Positions 26,484 through 36,315 of a stretch of DNA of 64,000 nucleotides are shown here, piece by piece. The stretch comes from Loktanella sp. PT4BL (GTDB taxonomy: Bacteria > Pseudomonadota > Alphaproteobacteria > Rhodobacterales > Rhodobacteraceae): positions 434,001 to 498,000 of the forward strand of contig NZ_QJJL01000003.1 in NCBI RefSeq assembly GCF_003201935.1, written 5' to 3'. A model generated the notes under the pieces. That model saw nothing but the letters and a program-made list of their open reading frames with translations. It did no database searches and was not told the origin of the DNA. Each line of letters starts with the position of its first letter. Position 1 is the first letter of the stretch. The translations under genes and the position numbers were made by a program.

Positions 26484-26677
26484 TGCTGTGCTCTCCTCTT
26501 GGGGCAGATCCACCTGTCCGGCTGTGGTTCTGGCCCTTCTTGCAGCAGTTTGCGCAAGTTTATAGCATTTGGCAATTTGCGTCTCGGGCAGGGTGTTTTG
26601 TCGGGGTATCAAAGGTTTAAGGTGGCAGAACGCCGCGCCGCACCTACATCGTGTCGCACAGGGCGCAATCAAAAACA

Positions 26678-26695
26678 GCTCTTTGCGCAAAGAGC
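26678..26695. other. Perfect 18-base palindrome in the zntB-like/phoH divergent region
   Basis: GCTCTTTGCGCAAAGAGC is self-complementary over all 18 bases and lies 60 bases before the phoH start codon and 195 bases before the transporter start. It could be an operator or a short hairpin; no regulator is known to me for it. Confidence 0.5.
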
Positions 26696-26754
26696 CTTGC
26701 GCCTTGTGTCTGCACTTGCCACGATACCTACATATAGACGAAGAGGAGAGCTGA

Positions 26755-27768
26755 TTGGCCACCGGTGCCCTGACCCCACCCGCTGACGTTGCGACAGAAT
26801 CCCTGTTGGAATTCCCTGACAACTTTTTGCTGATCGATCTTTGCGGCGAATATGACCGCAACCTGACCACCATCGAAGACAGACTTGGCGTGCAGATTCT
26901 GCGTCGTGGCAACCAGTTGGCTGTCATCGGGGACCATGATGCGCGCGTCGAGGCGACGCAGGTGCTGGGCGCGCTTTACAGCCGGCTCGAGGCGGGCCGT
27001 TCGCTGGAGCCGGGTGATCTGGACCGCGAATTGCGCATGGGGGCCGAGCCGATGTTCGATCCTGTCCGCAGTGGTGACCAGATCGAGCTGTTCAAGGGTG
27101 AGACAGAGCGGGTCGAGATCAAGACACGCAAGAAGCTGGTCGAGCCGCGCACCGATGCGCAAAAGGCCTATGTAAAGGCGCTTTTTGCCAATGAGCTTGC
27201 CTTTGGTATCGGGCCTGCGGGAACCGGTAAGACCTATCTGGCCGTGGCCGTTGGCGTGAATATGTTGATCAGCGGGCATGTGGACAAGATTATCCTGTCG
27301 CGCCCTGCGGTCGAGGCGGGCGAGAAACTTGGCTATCTGCCCGGTGACATGAAGGACAAGGTCGATCCTTATATGCAGCCGCTTTATGATGCGCTGAACG
27401 ATTTTCTGCCGGGCAAACAATCGGCCAAAATGATCGAGGAAAAGGTGATCGAGATCGCGCCTTTGGCCTTTATGCGGGGGCGGACCCTGTCCAATGCCTT
27501 TGTGGTACTGGACGAGGCGCAGAACGCGACCACAATGCAGATGAAGATGTTCCTGACCCGTCTGGGCGAGGGGTCGCGCATGGTGATCACCGGTGACCGC
27601 ACGCAGATCGATTTGCCCCGCGGTGTAAATTCGGGGCTGTGGGATGCGGAACGTTTGCTCAAGAATATTCCCAAGATAAGCTTTGACTACTTCACGGCCA
27701 AAGATGTCGTACGCCATCCGCTGGTTGCTGCGATCATCGAGGCCTATGAGGCGGATGACCCAAGGTGA
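26755..27768 (+). CDS. phoH: PhoH family ATPase
   Basis: A 337-residue PhoH/YbeZ-type P-loop ATPase. Walker A is GPAGTGKT at residues 153-160 and Walker B is VVLDEAQNAT near residue 250, within a helicase-like core after an N-terminal region of about 120 residues. TTG at 26755 is the start because AGAGGAG lies 6 bases upstream and no ATG fits. It is the first of phoH-ybeY-corC-lnt and overlaps ybeY by 4 bases. It is linked to RNA metabolism together with YbeY. Confidence 0.92.
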   Translation: MATGALTPPADVATESLLEFPDNFLLIDLCGEYDRNLTTIEDRLGVQILRRGNQLAVIGDHDARVEATQVLGALYSRLEAGRSLEPGDLDRELRMGAEPMFDPVRSGDQIELFKGETERVEIKTRKKLVEPRTDAQKAYVKALFANELAFGIGPAGTGKTYLAVAVGVNMLISGHVDKIILSRPAVEAGEKLGYLPGDMKDKVDPYMQPLYDALNDFLPGKQSAKMIEEKVIEIAPLAFMRGRTLSNAFVVLDEAQNATTMQMKMFLTRLGEGSRMVITGDRTQIDLPRGVNSGLWDAERLLKNIPKISFDYFTAKDVVRHPLVAAIIEAYEADDPR

Positions 27769-28253
27769 GCGTCGACTGCGTTGTTGAAGATGACCGCTGG
27801 GGCGATATCGACGCGCTGGCGCAATTGGCCTGCGATGCGGCACTTGAACGGCTGGGGTTGGAGCCTTCGGTGTTTGAAATCAGCGTGCTGGCTTGTGATG
27901 ACGCGCGGATCACGGCGTTGAACGCCGATTTCCGCGACAAACCCGCGCCCACCAATGTGCTGAGCTGGCCGTCAGAGGAGCGCGGTGCCGCGATAGATGG
28001 TGAAATGCCTCTGCCGCCGCAGCCCGTGCCGGACCCTGAACTGGGTGATATTGCGATTGCCTATGACACCTGTGCGCGCGAAGCAGCCGAGGCAGGCAAG
28101 TCTTTGCGCGATCACACGCTTCATTTACTTGTTCATGGCACCCTGCATTTATTGGGTTTCGATCACGAACGTGACCGCGACGCCACCTTAATGGAGGGCT
28201 TGGAGATAGAGATACTTGGCAAACTGGGTGTTCCTGACCCATATAGGGAGTAA
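27765..28253 (+). CDS. ybeY: Endoribonuclease YbeY
   Basis: A 162-residue UPF0054 metallo-RNase needed for 16S rRNA 3' end maturation and late-stage 70S quality control. The zinc-binding H-x3-H-x5-H is HGTLHLLGFDH (His124, His128, His134). A conserved Asn-Val-Leu-Ser-like NVLSWP is at residues 65-70. GTG at 27765 overlaps the phoH stop as GTGA. Confidence 0.94.
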   Translation: MSVDCVVEDDRWGDIDALAQLACDAALERLGLEPSVFEISVLACDDARITALNADFRDKPAPTNVLSWPSEERGAAIDGEMPLPPQPVPDPELGDIAIAYDTCAREAAEAGKSLRDHTLHLLVHGTLHLLGFDHERDRDATLMEGLEIEILGKLGVPDPYRE

Positions 28254-28286
28254 TCGGGTCGTTTGACCCACATAGGTAAGGATAAA

Positions 28287-29174
28287 ATGGGCGACACAGA
28301 CGAAGGACCGTCTAGCGCTGCGCAAAGCGCGCAGCAGGATGAGACGGAGACCTCTCCAGGGCTTTTTTCACGTTTGGTGAACGTGTTTACTGGGCCCGCG
28401 ACATCAGAAGAAAACCATGAGGCACCACGTGAAAACGTGAATGCAGCAGGCGCGATGTTGGGGATGCTGAATTTGCGCCGGATGCGTGTCGAGGACGTGT
28501 CGATCCCCAAGCCTGATATTGTGGCTGTTCCTGTCACCATTACAAAGGATGAACTGGTTGAGGTGTTCCGGACCAGCGGCCTGACCCGTTTGCCGGTGTA
28601 TGACGGCACGCTGGATACGCCCATCGGGATTGCCAACCTCAAGGATTTTGCGCTGCGCCACGGGTTCAACGGCAATCGTCAGGAACTGGACCTGCGCGAG
28701 ATGGTGCGGCCCTTGATCTTTGTTCCCCCGTCGATGCCACTGGGTGTGTTGCTGCAAAAGATGCAGGCCGAGCGTATCCACATGGCACTGGTCATTGATG
28801 AATACGGAGGGACTGACGGGCTGGTCACGATCGAGGACGTCATCGAACAGGTCGTCGGCGAGATCGAGGACGAACACGATATCGAAGAGGCCAAGAGCTG
28901 GGTGCTTGAAAAACCCGGTTGTTATCTGGCCCAGGCCCGCACCGATCTGGATGATTTCGAGGCCGAGATCGGTTTGAACCTGACCGAGGCCGAGGAAATC
29001 GACGAGGAAGAAATCGACACGCTGGGCGGGTTGGTGACTATGCTTGCTGGCCATCTGCCTGCGCGCGGCGAGGTCATCGTGCACCCCGCCGGTCCCGAAT
29101 TCGAAGTTGTGGATGCAGACCCGCGCCGGATCAAACGGTTGCGCGTCCGCCTGACACCGGCCAGCAATGGCTAA
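28287..29174 (+). CDS. corC: CorC/HlyC-type CBS-domain protein
   Basis: A 295-residue cytoplasmic protein with two CBS domains (about residues 75-135 and 140-200) followed by a CorC_HlyC transporter-associated domain (about 215-290). The second CBS has the hallmark [20 protein letters not shown]. No membrane DUF21 domain is present. It is placed in the conserved ybeY-corC-lnt order and links to Mg2+/Co2+ efflux in E. coli. ATG 28287 has AAGGA 4 bases before it; a TTG at 28263 is less likely. Confidence 0.88.
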   Translation: MGDTDEGPSSAAQSAQQDETETSPGLFSRLVNVFTGPATSEENHEAPRENVNAAGAMLGMLNLRRMRVEDVSIPKPDIVAVPVTITKDELVEVFRTSGLTRLPVYDGTLDTPIGIANLKDFALRHGFNGNRQELDLREMVRPLIFVPPSMPLGVLLQKMQAERIHMALVIDEYGGTDGLVTIEDVIEQVVGEIEDEHDIEEAKSWVLEKPGCYLAQARTDLDDFEAEIGLNLTEAEEIDEEEIDTLGGLVTMLAGHLPARGEVIVHPAGPEFEVVDADPRRIKRLRVRLTPASNG

Positions 29175-30666
29175 CATTGGCGTGCAGTTTGCTGCGCGCG
29201 GGGCGTTGTTGCGGCTTGTCGCGTTTGCGGCTTTAGGGGCCGTGGCGGGATTGGGCCAAGCGCCTTTTGACCTGTGGCCACTGACGATCCTTGCGCTGGG
29301 CGTGGTGTTTGCCGTCTATCTGCAGGCGCTTTCGCGCCGTCAGACTGTGTTTCATGCATGGGCTTTCGGGTTCGGCTATTTTGCCTTCAGCCTGCGCTGG
29401 ATTGTCGAGCCATTCCTCGTTGATATTGAGCGCCACGGATGGATGGCCCCTTTTGCGCTGTTTTTGATGGCGGCAGGGGCTGCAATTTTCTGGGCGCTGG
29501 CGGCCTGGGTGGCATCAAGGCTCGCGCCGCGCAGTCCGGTTATGTTTGCCCTCGCGCTGGTCGGCGCCGAGGTGTTGCGTTCCCTGATCCTGACAGGGTT
29601 CCCTTGGGCTTTGCTGGGCCATGTCTGGGTGACAACAGGGCTGGCGCAGGTCGTGGCCTATGGCGGCCCCCACTTGCTCACGCTTCTCACGGTGCTTTGC
29701 GGGCTGGCTGTCGCGGCCCTGATGGGGCCCGCGCGTATTGTGGGGCTTGTGGTTCTGGGGCTGGTGCTGGCGTTGTCCTTTGTCCTGCGCCCCGGACCGG
29801 CGGGACAGCCGTCCGGTGATCTGCCAATCGTGCGTCTGGTGCAGCCCAATGCCCCGCAAGAGCAGAAATGGGACCCTGCCTTCACGGATGTTTTCCTGCG
29901 CCGCCTGACCACCTATAGCGCCGAAGGCCCTGTGCCTGATCTGGTTGTCTGGCCTGAAACGGCCGTTCCCTACCTGTTGAACCATATTGATGATGATCTG
30001 GGCTTTCTGGCCGATTCCGCGCGCGGTGCACCGCTTGTTTTCGGTATCCAGCGGCGCGATGCCGCAGCACGGGCCTATAACAGTCTGGTCGTTGTAGGCC
30101 CTGGCGGGGCGGTGCAAAGCATCTATGACAAGCGCCATCTTGTGCCCTTTGGTGAATATATGCCGGGTGCCCGGCTCTTGGGACAGGTGGGCGCGACAGG
30201 GCTTGCCCGCAATCTTGGCGTCGGCTTTACGCCGGGTGCGACGCCCGGGCCGGTTGATTTGCCCGGAATTGGCGCTGCGGTGCCGCTGATTTGCTATGAA
30301 GGAATTTTTGCCGAGGAAATCACCTATGGCGATACCCGCCCGCGGTTGTTGTTGCTGATCACGAATGATGCATGGTTCGGTGAGGCCGCAGGCCCGCACC
30401 AGCATTTGGCCCAGGCGCGGCTGCGTGCGATCGAGCAGGGTTTGCCGATGGTGCGCGTTGCCAACACCGGCATCAGCGCGATGATTGATCCCAAAGGGCG
30501 CATTACTGCCGCATTGCCGCTGGGTGTTGATGGCGCGATTGATGCGCCTTTACCTGCGGCGCTTGCAGCGACACCTTATAGCAGATGGGGCGATCTGCCG
30601 GTTGTCCTGATGGTGCTTTTGTTCATCTTTGGCGGTTATTTCAGGGCCAGACGCGATAGCGATTGA
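29167..30666 (+). CDS. lnt: Apolipoprotein N-acyltransferase
   Basis: A 499-residue inner-membrane enzyme that N-acylates the lipid-modified cysteine of lipoproteins. Six or more N-terminal helices precede a nitrilase-like periplasmic domain. The catalytic triad is visible as Glu264 (WPETAVPY), Lys322 ([12 protein letters not shown]) and Cys376 (ICYEG). It overlaps corC by 8 bases. The C-terminal hydrophobic segment ends just before the metK leader. Confidence 0.94.
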   Translation: MANIGVQFAARGALLRLVAFAALGAVAGLGQAPFDLWPLTILALGVVFAVYLQALSRRQTVFHAWAFGFGYFAFSLRWIVEPFLVDIERHGWMAPFALFLMAAGAAIFWALAAWVASRLAPRSPVMFALALVGAEVLRSLILTGFPWALLGHVWVTTGLAQVVAYGGPHLLTLLTVLCGLAVAALMGPARIVGLVVLGLVLALSFVLRPGPAGQPSGDLPIVRLVQPNAPQEQKWDPAFTDVFLRRLTTYSAEGPVPDLVVWPETAVPYLLNHIDDDLGFLADSARGAPLVFGIQRRDAAARAYNSLVVVGPGGAVQSIYDKRHLVPFGEYMPGARLLGQVGATGLARNLGVGFTPGATPGPVDLPGIGAAVPLICYEGIFAEEITYGDTRPRLLLLITNDAWFGEAAGPHQHLAQARLRAIEQGLPMVRVANTGISAMIDPKGRITAALPLGVDGAIDAPLPAALAATPYSRWGDLPVVLMVLLFIFGGYFRARRDSD

Positions 30667-30704
30667 CCTAGCAGCGGGCACACCATATCGGGGTGTTCGA
30701 TTCT

Positions 30705-30747
30705 GTCACAACGGCTTCCTGACGTGGCGGTATAACTTAATGGAGCA
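30705..30747 (+). promoter_or_regulatory. SAM/SAH riboswitch before metK
   Basis: GTCACAACGGCTTCC at 30705-30719 and TGGAGCA at 30741-30747 match the SAM-SAH riboswitch class described upstream of metK in Rhodobacterales. P1 forms from GTCAC (30705-30709) and GTGGC (30724-30728); the pseudoknot pairs GGCTTCC with GGAGC. The GGAG in the pseudoknot is the metK Shine-Dalgarno, 9 bases before ATG 30755. Ligand binding would therefore close translation, feedback-inhibiting SAM synthesis. Confidence 0.9.
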
Positions 30748-30754
30748 CATCCCG

Positions 30755-31936
30755 ATGACGCGTAACAATTACATCTTCACCTCTGAATCCGTTTCAGAGG
30801 GGCATCCTGATAAGGTCTGCGACCGCATTTCCGACAGTATTCTGGACGCATTCCTGACCGAAGAACCTGAAGCGCGTGTCGCTTGTGAGACCTTTGCCAC
30901 GACAAACCGCGTGGTGATCGGCGGCGAAGTGGGGCTGTCTGACCAGTCGAAGCTGAAGGACCATATGGCGCGGATCGAGGATATTGCGCGCGCCTGCATC
31001 AAGGACATCGGATACGAGCAGGACAAGTTCCATCACGCGACCTGCGAGATTACGAACCTGCTGCATGAACAGTCCGCGCATATTGCCCAAGGTGTGAATG
31101 CATCCGACACCAAAGAAGAAGGTGCGGGCGATCAGGGGATCATGTTCGGCTATGCCACAACGGAAACCGATGCGCTTATGCCGGCCCCGATCCAATATGC
31201 CCACGCGATCCTGCGCCGTCTGGCAGAGGTGCGCAAATCCGGCGAAGAACCGACGCTCCGCCCTGATGCCAAAAGCCAGGTGTCGCTGCGGTATGAAAAC
31301 GGCAAACCGGTTGAGGCCATGTCTATCGTGCTGTCGACCCAGCACAGTGATGAAAACCAGACGAGCGCGGATATCCGTGCGATTGTAGAGCCTTATATTC
31401 GCGAGGTGATGCCTGAGGGCTTGATTACCGCGCGGACCGAATGGTGGGTGAACCCGACAGGCACATTCGTCATCGGTGGTCCTGACGGCGATGCCGGTCT
31501 GACGGGCCGCAAGATTATCGTAGATACCTACGGTGGTGCGGCCCCGCATGGTGGTGGGGCCTTCTCTGGCAAAGACCCGACCAAGGTGGACCGGTCTGCG
31601 GCCTATGCATCGCGCTATCTGGCCAAGAACGTAGTGGCCGCTGGCATGGCGGAGCGCTGCACGATCCAGTTGAGCTATGCAATCGGTGTGGCCAAGCCTT
31701 TGTCGATCTATGCCGATACCCATGGCACAGGCGAGGTCGATCCGGCGGCGATCGAGCGTGCAATTGCACAGGTCATGGATCTGACGCCGCGCGGTATCCG
31801 TGAGCATCTGGGCCTGAACAAGCCGATTTATGAGCGCACAGCGGCTTACGGTCACTTTGGTCGTGCGCCGGATGCGGATGGCGGGTTCAGCTGGGAGCGG
31901 ACCGATCTTGTTGAGGCGCTCAAGCGCGCTGTCTGA
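30755..31936 (+). CDS. metK: S-adenosylmethionine synthetase
   Basis: A 393-residue enzyme making SAM from methionine and ATP. Hallmarks include [16 protein letters not shown] at the N-terminus, [12 protein letters not shown] near residue 125 and [19 protein letters not shown] near residue 267. ATG 30755 is chosen over 30740 because the GGAG of the riboswitch lies 9 bases before it. The leader contains the SAM/SAH riboswitch; two REP-like palindromes follow the stop. Confidence 0.96.
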   Translation: MTRNNYIFTSESVSEGHPDKVCDRISDSILDAFLTEEPEARVACETFATTNRVVIGGEVGLSDQSKLKDHMARIEDIARACIKDIGYEQDKFHHATCEITNLLHEQSAHIAQGVNASDTKEEGAGDQGIMFGYATTETDALMPAPIQYAHAILRRLAEVRKSGEEPTLRPDAKSQVSLRYENGKPVEAMSIVLSTQHSDENQTSADIRAIVEPYIREVMPEGLITARTEWWVNPTGTFVIGGPDGDAGLTGRKIIVDTYGGAAPHGGGAFSGKDPTKVDRSAAYASRYLAKNVVAAGMAERCTIQLSYAIGVAKPLSIYADTHGTGEVDPAAIERAIAQVMDLTPRGIREHLGLNKPIYERTAAYGHFGRAPDADGGFSWERTDLVEALKRAV

Positions 31937-31941
31937 TCAAG

Positions 31942-31967
31942 GTAGGGTGGGTCAAGACCCACCTTAC
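31942..31967. repeat. REP-like palindrome copy 3
   Basis: A 26-base element with arms GTAGGGTGGGTC and GACCCACCTTAC around AA, starting 5 bases after the metK stop. It may act as a transcript-end hairpin. Confidence 0.82.
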
Positions 31968-31981
31968 AGTTTGCACGGTGC

Positions 31982-32007
31982 GTAGGGTGGATCTCGATCC
32001 ACCCTGC
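31982..32007. repeat. REP-like palindrome copy 4
   Basis: A 26-base element with arms GTAGGGTGGATC and GATCCACCCTGC, 14 bases after copy 3, giving a two-unit BIME-like array between metK and trmB. Confidence 0.82.
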
Positions 32008-32046
32008 TGATTGCGAAAGCTGCGCACCCTTGCTAAAGCCCCGCCT

Positions 32047-32760
32047 ATGAGCAAAACCAATCATCCCTCGGGCGCCCCGTGGCGCAATTTCTATGGCCGC
32101 TTTCGTGGCAAGACGATCCGTGCCGCCCAGCACGATTATCTTGAGAACGATCTTGCGCCGCTTTCGCCCGGACCGATCAGTTGGGAAGAAAATCCCGACC
32201 GGACGCCGCTTGCGCTGGATGGTGTTTTTGGTGGCAAGGACATCTGGTTGGAAATCGGCTTTGGCGGCGGGGAGCATCTGGTGCATATGGCACAGACCTA
32301 TCCCGACATTGGTCTGATCGGCTGTGAGCCGTTTATCAACGGTGTCGCCATGCTTCTGGGCAAGATCCGCAAGGCTGATGTGGACAATCTGCGGGTTCAC
32401 CCCGGCGATGTGCGTGATCTGTTCGACGTCTTGCCTGATGCGACGCTGTCAAAGGTGTTTCTGAACTACCCCGATCCCTGGCCCAAGAAGCGCCACCACC
32501 GCCGCCGGTTTGTCACCCCGGAGCATCTTGCCCCTTTGCACCGTGTGATGAAACCGGGAGCTGAGTTGCGCGTGGCGACCGACATCAAGGACTATGTCCG
32601 CCAGACGCTGGAGCAGGTGCCTTCGCATGGGTTTGAATGGCTGGCCGAGGGGCCTGACGATTGGCGCGCGCCATGGGCGGACTGGGTGTCGACACGCTAT
32701 GAGCAGAAGGCGCTCCGTGAAGGCCGGACACCGCATTATCTGACCTTCCGTCGGGTGTGA
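32047..32760 (+). CDS. trmB: tRNA (guanine-N7-)-methyltransferase
   Basis: A 237-residue class I SAM methyltransferase for m7G46 in tRNA. SAM-binding motif I is LEIGFGGGEHL near residue 66, and the family signature NYPDPWPKKRHHRRR lies around residue 140. ATG 32047 is the first Met after the REP pair and has no obvious Shine-Dalgarno; the frame is open to 32011. It likely uses its own promoter or read-through from metK. Confidence 0.92.
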   Translation: MSKTNHPSGAPWRNFYGRFRGKTIRAAQHDYLENDLAPLSPGPISWEENPDRTPLALDGVFGGKDIWLEIGFGGGEHLVHMAQTYPDIGLIGCEPFINGVAMLLGKIRKADVDNLRVHPGDVRDLFDVLPDATLSKVFLNYPDPWPKKRHHRRRFVTPEHLAPLHRVMKPGAELRVATDIKDYVRQTLEQVPSHGFEWLAEGPDDWRAPWADWVSTRYEQKALREGRTPHYLTFRRV

Positions 32761-32868
32761 GCGTCGGACCCTCCGGGGGGAGTATTTCCGGCAAGATGAT
32801 AAGACAGGTGATAGACCCGGCGAACGCGCTGCGCTATCAACCGCCCGAGTTAAGAAGGAAGATTGCCA

Positions 32869-34221
32869 ATGTCCGGTCACGGCACCCCGATCCCCATGAT
32901 ATCGCACCCCTGTGGCCCCTTGGTGGGCGAGGCGCATGTGCCGGGTGACAAGTCGATTTCGCACCGGTCGCTGATTTTGGGGGCGATGTGTATTGGCGAG
33001 ACGCGGATCACCGGTCTTCTGGAAGGTGAGGACGTGCTGGATACCGCCAAGGCGATGCAGGCCTTCGGGGCGACGGTGACCAATTATGGTGACGGTGCGT
33101 GGACTGTCAGTGGCGTGGGTGTTGGCGGGTTTGCCGAGCCTGATTGCGTGATTGATTGCGGCAATTCCGGTACGGGTGTGCGCCTGATCATGGGGGCTGC
33201 GGCGACCTCGCCCATTACCGTGACCTATACCGGTGATGCGTCGCTGAACGGGCGGCCGATGGGGCGGGTGACTGATCCGCTGGCGCTTTTCGGGGCGCAG
33301 GCCGTGGGGCGTGCCGGTGGGCGTTTGCCGATGACCATTGTGGGTGCGCGCGCCCCTGTGCCAGTGCGCTATGTCGTGCCGGTTCCGTCGGCGCAGGTCA
33401 AATCGGCCGTTTTGCTGGCGGGTCTGAATGCCCCGGGGCAGACCGTTGTGATCGAAAAAGAAGCGACGCGGGATCATACAGAACGGATGCTGCAGGGCTT
33501 TGGTGCGACGTTAAGTGTTGAAGAAACTGACGAAGGCCGGGTGATTACCCTTGATGGACAGCCCGAATTGATCCCGCAGACGATTGTTGTGCCGCGTGAT
33601 CCGTCATCGGCGGCCTTTCCGGTCTGTGCGGCAATTATTACGCCGGGTTCGGATGTTCTGGTGCCCAATATCGGGTTGAACCCGACGCGGGCGGGGCTGT
33701 TCACCACATTGCAGGAAATGGGGGCTGATCTGGTCTATGAGAATATGCGCGAGGAGGGGGGCGAGCCTGTTGCCGACCTGCGGGCGAAATTCTCGCCTGA
33801 TTTGCGGGGTATCGCTGTGCCGCCCGCGCGCGCGGCGAGCATGATTGATGAATATCCGGTGCTGTCGGTCGTCGCGGCTTTTGCGCAAGGCGTCACGGAT
33901 ATGCAGGGCGTCAAGGAATTGCGCGTCAAGGAAAGCGACCGGATTGATGCGATGGCCAAGGGCCTGCGTGCGGCCGGTGTGACAGTAGATGAAGGCCCTG
34001 ATTGGTGGAAAGTTACAGGCTTGGGTCACGGCAACGTACCGGGTGGTGTGACTGTGGCCAGCCAGCTGGATCACCGCATCGCGATGGCGTTCATGGTTAT
34101 GGGCATGGCCACGCAAAAGCCGATGCGCGTGAATGATGGCAGCCCGATTGCCACCTCTTTCCCGATATTCGAGGACCTGATGGGTGCGCTGGGCGCGCAG
34201 ATTGTACGTGCCGAGGCATGA
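32869..34221 (+). CDS. aroA: 3-phosphoshikimate 1-carboxyvinyltransferase (EPSP synthase)
   Basis: A 450-residue two-domain enzyme of the shikimate pathway. Visible signatures are [12 protein letters not shown] near residue 24, [10 protein letters not shown] near residue 101 and RVKESDRI near residue 347. This fits the class II type of alphaproteobacteria (450 residues, GDKSISHR). AAGGAAG lies 7 bases before ATG 32869. It is coupled to cmk by a 4-base overlap, a common order followed by rpsA in this lineage. Confidence 0.94.
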   Translation: MSGHGTPIPMISHPCGPLVGEAHVPGDKSISHRSLILGAMCIGETRITGLLEGEDVLDTAKAMQAFGATVTNYGDGAWTVSGVGVGGFAEPDCVIDCGNSGTGVRLIMGAAATSPITVTYTGDASLNGRPMGRVTDPLALFGAQAVGRAGGRLPMTIVGARAPVPVRYVVPVPSAQVKSAVLLAGLNAPGQTVVIEKEATRDHTERMLQGFGATLSVEETDEGRVITLDGQPELIPQTIVVPRDPSSAAFPVCAAIITPGSDVLVPNIGLNPTRAGLFTTLQEMGADLVYENMREEGGEPVADLRAKFSPDLRGIAVPPARAASMIDEYPVLSVVAAFAQGVTDMQGVKELRVKESDRIDAMAKGLRAAGVTVDEGPDWWKVTGLGHGNVPGGVTVASQLDHRIAMAFMVMGMATQKPMRVNDGSPIATSFPIFEDLMGALGAQIVRAEA

Positions 34222-34826
34222 GCTTTATCGTCGCCATTGATGGTCCTGCCGCGGCGGGCAAGGGCACGATTTCCAAGGCGGTTGCGGCGCATTTCGGTTT
34301 TGCGCATCTTGATACGGGGCTGCTCTATCGTGCGGTTGGCGCCAAAGTGATTGCAGGGGCGGAACCGGTTGCCGCCGCCCGCACGCTTGATCCTGTTGAT
34401 CTTGAGAATGACAGCCTGCGGACAGCCGCCGTTGCGCAAGCGGCCAGCGAGGTGGCGGTGATCCCCGACGTGCGTGCCGCACTCGTGGCGTTCCAGCGCA
34501 GCTTTGCAGGGCGTGACGGTGGTGCGGTGCTGGACGGGCGTGATATCGGGACGGTCATTTGTCCTGCTGCGGATGTGAAGCTTTTTGTCACCGCCAGTCC
34601 CGAATGCCGTGCCGAACGGCGCTTTCAGGAGCTTTCGGGTAAAGGGACAGACACCACCTTTGAGACGGTGCTGGCGGATGTGAAAGAACGTGACGCACGG
34701 GATCAGAACCGTGCGACGGCCCCCCTGGTCCCTGCGGATGACGCGGTGCTGCTGGACACGTCAGAGCTGACTGCCGCACAGGCGATTGCCGCTGCGATCA
34801 AGGTCGTCGAGGCGGCGCGCAGCTAA
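34218..34826 (+). CDS. cmk: Cytidylate kinase
   Basis: A 202-residue CMP/dCMP kinase. The P-loop is [13 protein letters not shown] (residues 7-19), [20 protein letters not shown] lies mid-protein, and a basic lid segment ERDARDQNR near residue 157 closes on the substrate. It overlaps aroA as ATGA. The cmk-rpsA pairing is conserved, although two genes intervene here. Confidence 0.93.
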   Translation: MSFIVAIDGPAAAGKGTISKAVAAHFGFAHLDTGLLYRAVGAKVIAGAEPVAAARTLDPVDLENDSLRTAAVAQAASEVAVIPDVRAALVAFQRSFAGRDGGAVLDGRDIGTVICPAADVKLFVTASPECRAERRFQELSGKGTDTTFETVLADVKERDARDQNRATAPLVPADDAVLLDTSELTAAQAIAAAIKVVEAARS

Positions 34827-34913
34827 GACGGCACCATGTTTCAATGGTTCACCAATGGTTGCTTTGCCGGTTTGTGAAAGGGTGGTCTAGGCTCATGGGA
34901 TAAGGAGTTGCCC

Positions 34914-35432
34914 ATGATCCGTTTGCTCGTCGTTATCGCTTTTTTTCTGCCCGCATCGGTGAATGCGCAAGAAGCTGAACCGCCTATGACATTGCCGCGC
35001 ATGGCCGAGATTGTGCTTGCGCTGGACCCCGAAGCAGAACTTGTGGGGGCGGGCTTTTCGTTGACCATTGATGATATTCCCGTCCTGATTGTCACGGATG
35101 TCGGCGCTAACCGGATGCGTGCGATGGTCCCGATACGGTCGGCCGAGACAATGACGCCCGAGGAGATGCGCCGCGTCATGCAGGCCAATTTCGATAGCGC
35201 GCTTGATGCCCGTTACGCCGTGGCCGGCGGGCAGCTATGGGGCGTGTTCCTGCATCCGTTCAGGGAATTGGAGCGCAATCAGTTTATTTCTGGTGTGGCG
35301 CAGACCGTGAATGTGGCCAAGACCTATGGTTCACTCTACAGCAGTGGGGCCGGACAGTTCGGGGCCGGTGACAGCGGTGATCTGCAACGTGAACTGATCG
35401 AAAGACTGCTGGAGAAAGGTCAGGACATCTGA
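34914..35432 (+). CDS. Exported protein of unknown function
   Basis: A 172-residue protein with a signal peptide (about residues 1-18, ending SVNA-Q) and a compact globular remainder: alternating strands around residues 45-70 (SLTIDDIPVLIVTDV) followed by helices. The arrangement vaguely recalls YbjN/secretion-chaperone folds, but I cannot assign it. AAGGAG is 6 bases before ATG 34914. It lies between cmk and the CAT-like gene, possibly with its own promoter. Confidence 0.7.
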   Translation: MIRLLVVIAFFLPASVNAQEAEPPMTLPRMAEIVLALDPEAELVGAGFSLTIDDIPVLIVTDVGANRMRAMVPIRSAETMTPEEMRRVMQANFDSALDARYAVAGGQLWGVFLHPFRELERNQFISGVAQTVNVAKTYGSLYSSGAGQFGAGDSGDLQRELIERLLEKGQDI

Positions 35433-35445
35433 CAACACTTGGCGT

Positions 35446-36072
35446 ATGACCTATACGCTTGTTGATCTTCAGACCTGGCCCCGCGCCGCGCAGTTCCGGC
35501 TTTTCCGGACCTACCGGCAGCCACATTATGCGACGACCACGCGCATGGATGTGACACATCTGATGCAGCGCAAGGCCGATGGGATTTCACCCTACCGTGC
35601 AAGTCTTTATGCAATCGGGGCAGGTTTGCACGCTGTACCGGAACTATGCATGCGTTTCCGCGGTGATACTGTGGTTGCCCATGATATGGTGACGTTATCC
35701 ATGACCGTGCCGACGGATGCGGGCAGTTTCGGCTATGCCTATGTGCCCTATGTTGCCGATTTTGACACGTTTGAGACGCAGGCGGCGGCGTTGATCGGAG
35801 AGGTGGCGAAGGGCGGTGTGCTGCAAGCCAACAGCGGAGAGCGCGATGATCTTGCCTATCTGTCTTGCATGCCGTGGCTGGATTACACGGCGATCAACAA
35901 CGCGCTGCCCGGGCCGGATGACTGCATTCCGCGGGTGACATGGGGCAAATTTGTTGAGCGGGACGGACGCTGGGATATGGCCATGACGCTTGAGGTGCAC
36001 CACGCGCTGGTGGATGGCGCGCAGGTGGGCGCGTTTTTTGCGGCGGTGCAGGGGGCATTGACGACGCTTTAG
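35446..36072 (+). CDS. Chloramphenicol acetyltransferase-like protein (CatA type)
   Basis: A 208-residue protein matching type A CATs in length (about 213) and layout. The catalytic HHxxxDG appears as HHALVDG (His185, His186, Asp190), and YLSCMPWLDYTAI near residue 141 matches the CAT substrate-pocket block. These enzymes transfer acetyl from CoA to a 3-hydroxyl; chloramphenicol is the known substrate of clinical members. The chromosomal setting beside rpsA, without mobile-element signs, suggests a native acyltransferase. It begins 13 bases after the previous stop. Confidence 0.8.
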   Translation: MTYTLVDLQTWPRAAQFRLFRTYRQPHYATTTRMDVTHLMQRKADGISPYRASLYAIGAGLHAVPELCMRFRGDTVVAHDMVTLSMTVPTDAGSFGYAYVPYVADFDTFETQAAALIGEVAKGGVLQANSGERDDLAYLSCMPWLDYTAINNALPGPDDCIPRVTWGKFVERDGRWDMAMTLEVHHALVDGAQVGAFFAAVQGALTTL

Positions 36073-36110
36073 AGCGTTCGACAGCAGCCGTCTTGTCAGC
36101 GGAAAATCCC

Positions 36111-36139
36111 TTGCAAACTTGAAAAAACCCGCCTATACG
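36111..36139 (+). promoter_or_regulatory. Promoter for rpsA
   Basis: TTGCAA (36111-36116) and TATACG (36134-36139) separated by 17 bases fit the alphaproteobacterial housekeeping consensus. The transcript would carry a leader of about 170 bases before the rpsA ATG at 36316. Confidence 0.6.
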
Positions 36140-36186
36140 CCGCCCTGTCGAAGTGTCGAAACAGGCGCGGACGTGAGACTTGAGCG

Positions 36187-36206
36187 GGGTCGGTAGTAAC
36201 CGGCCC
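36187..36206 (+). other. Hairpin in the rpsA leader
   Basis: GGGTCGGT pairs with ACCGGCCC (one G-U) around a 4-base loop, followed by TGTTGTTTTA. It sits mid-leader and could serve S1 autoregulation or premature termination; function is inferred. Confidence 0.5.
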
Positions 36207-36315
36207 TGTTGTTTTATGTTCCGCAAAGGATGCAAGTGACCAACCGAAACCCAAAAGACCGGCGGAGACAACCGCACGGCCCGTATAAAACCAAACGTTA
36301 GGAAAACGACGCCAC

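Noticed and set aside
25503..26927. A 148-codon N-terminal extension of the ZntB-like gene
   Set aside because: It overlaps the phoH promoter and start, has no domain, and a strong ribosome site precedes ATG 26483.
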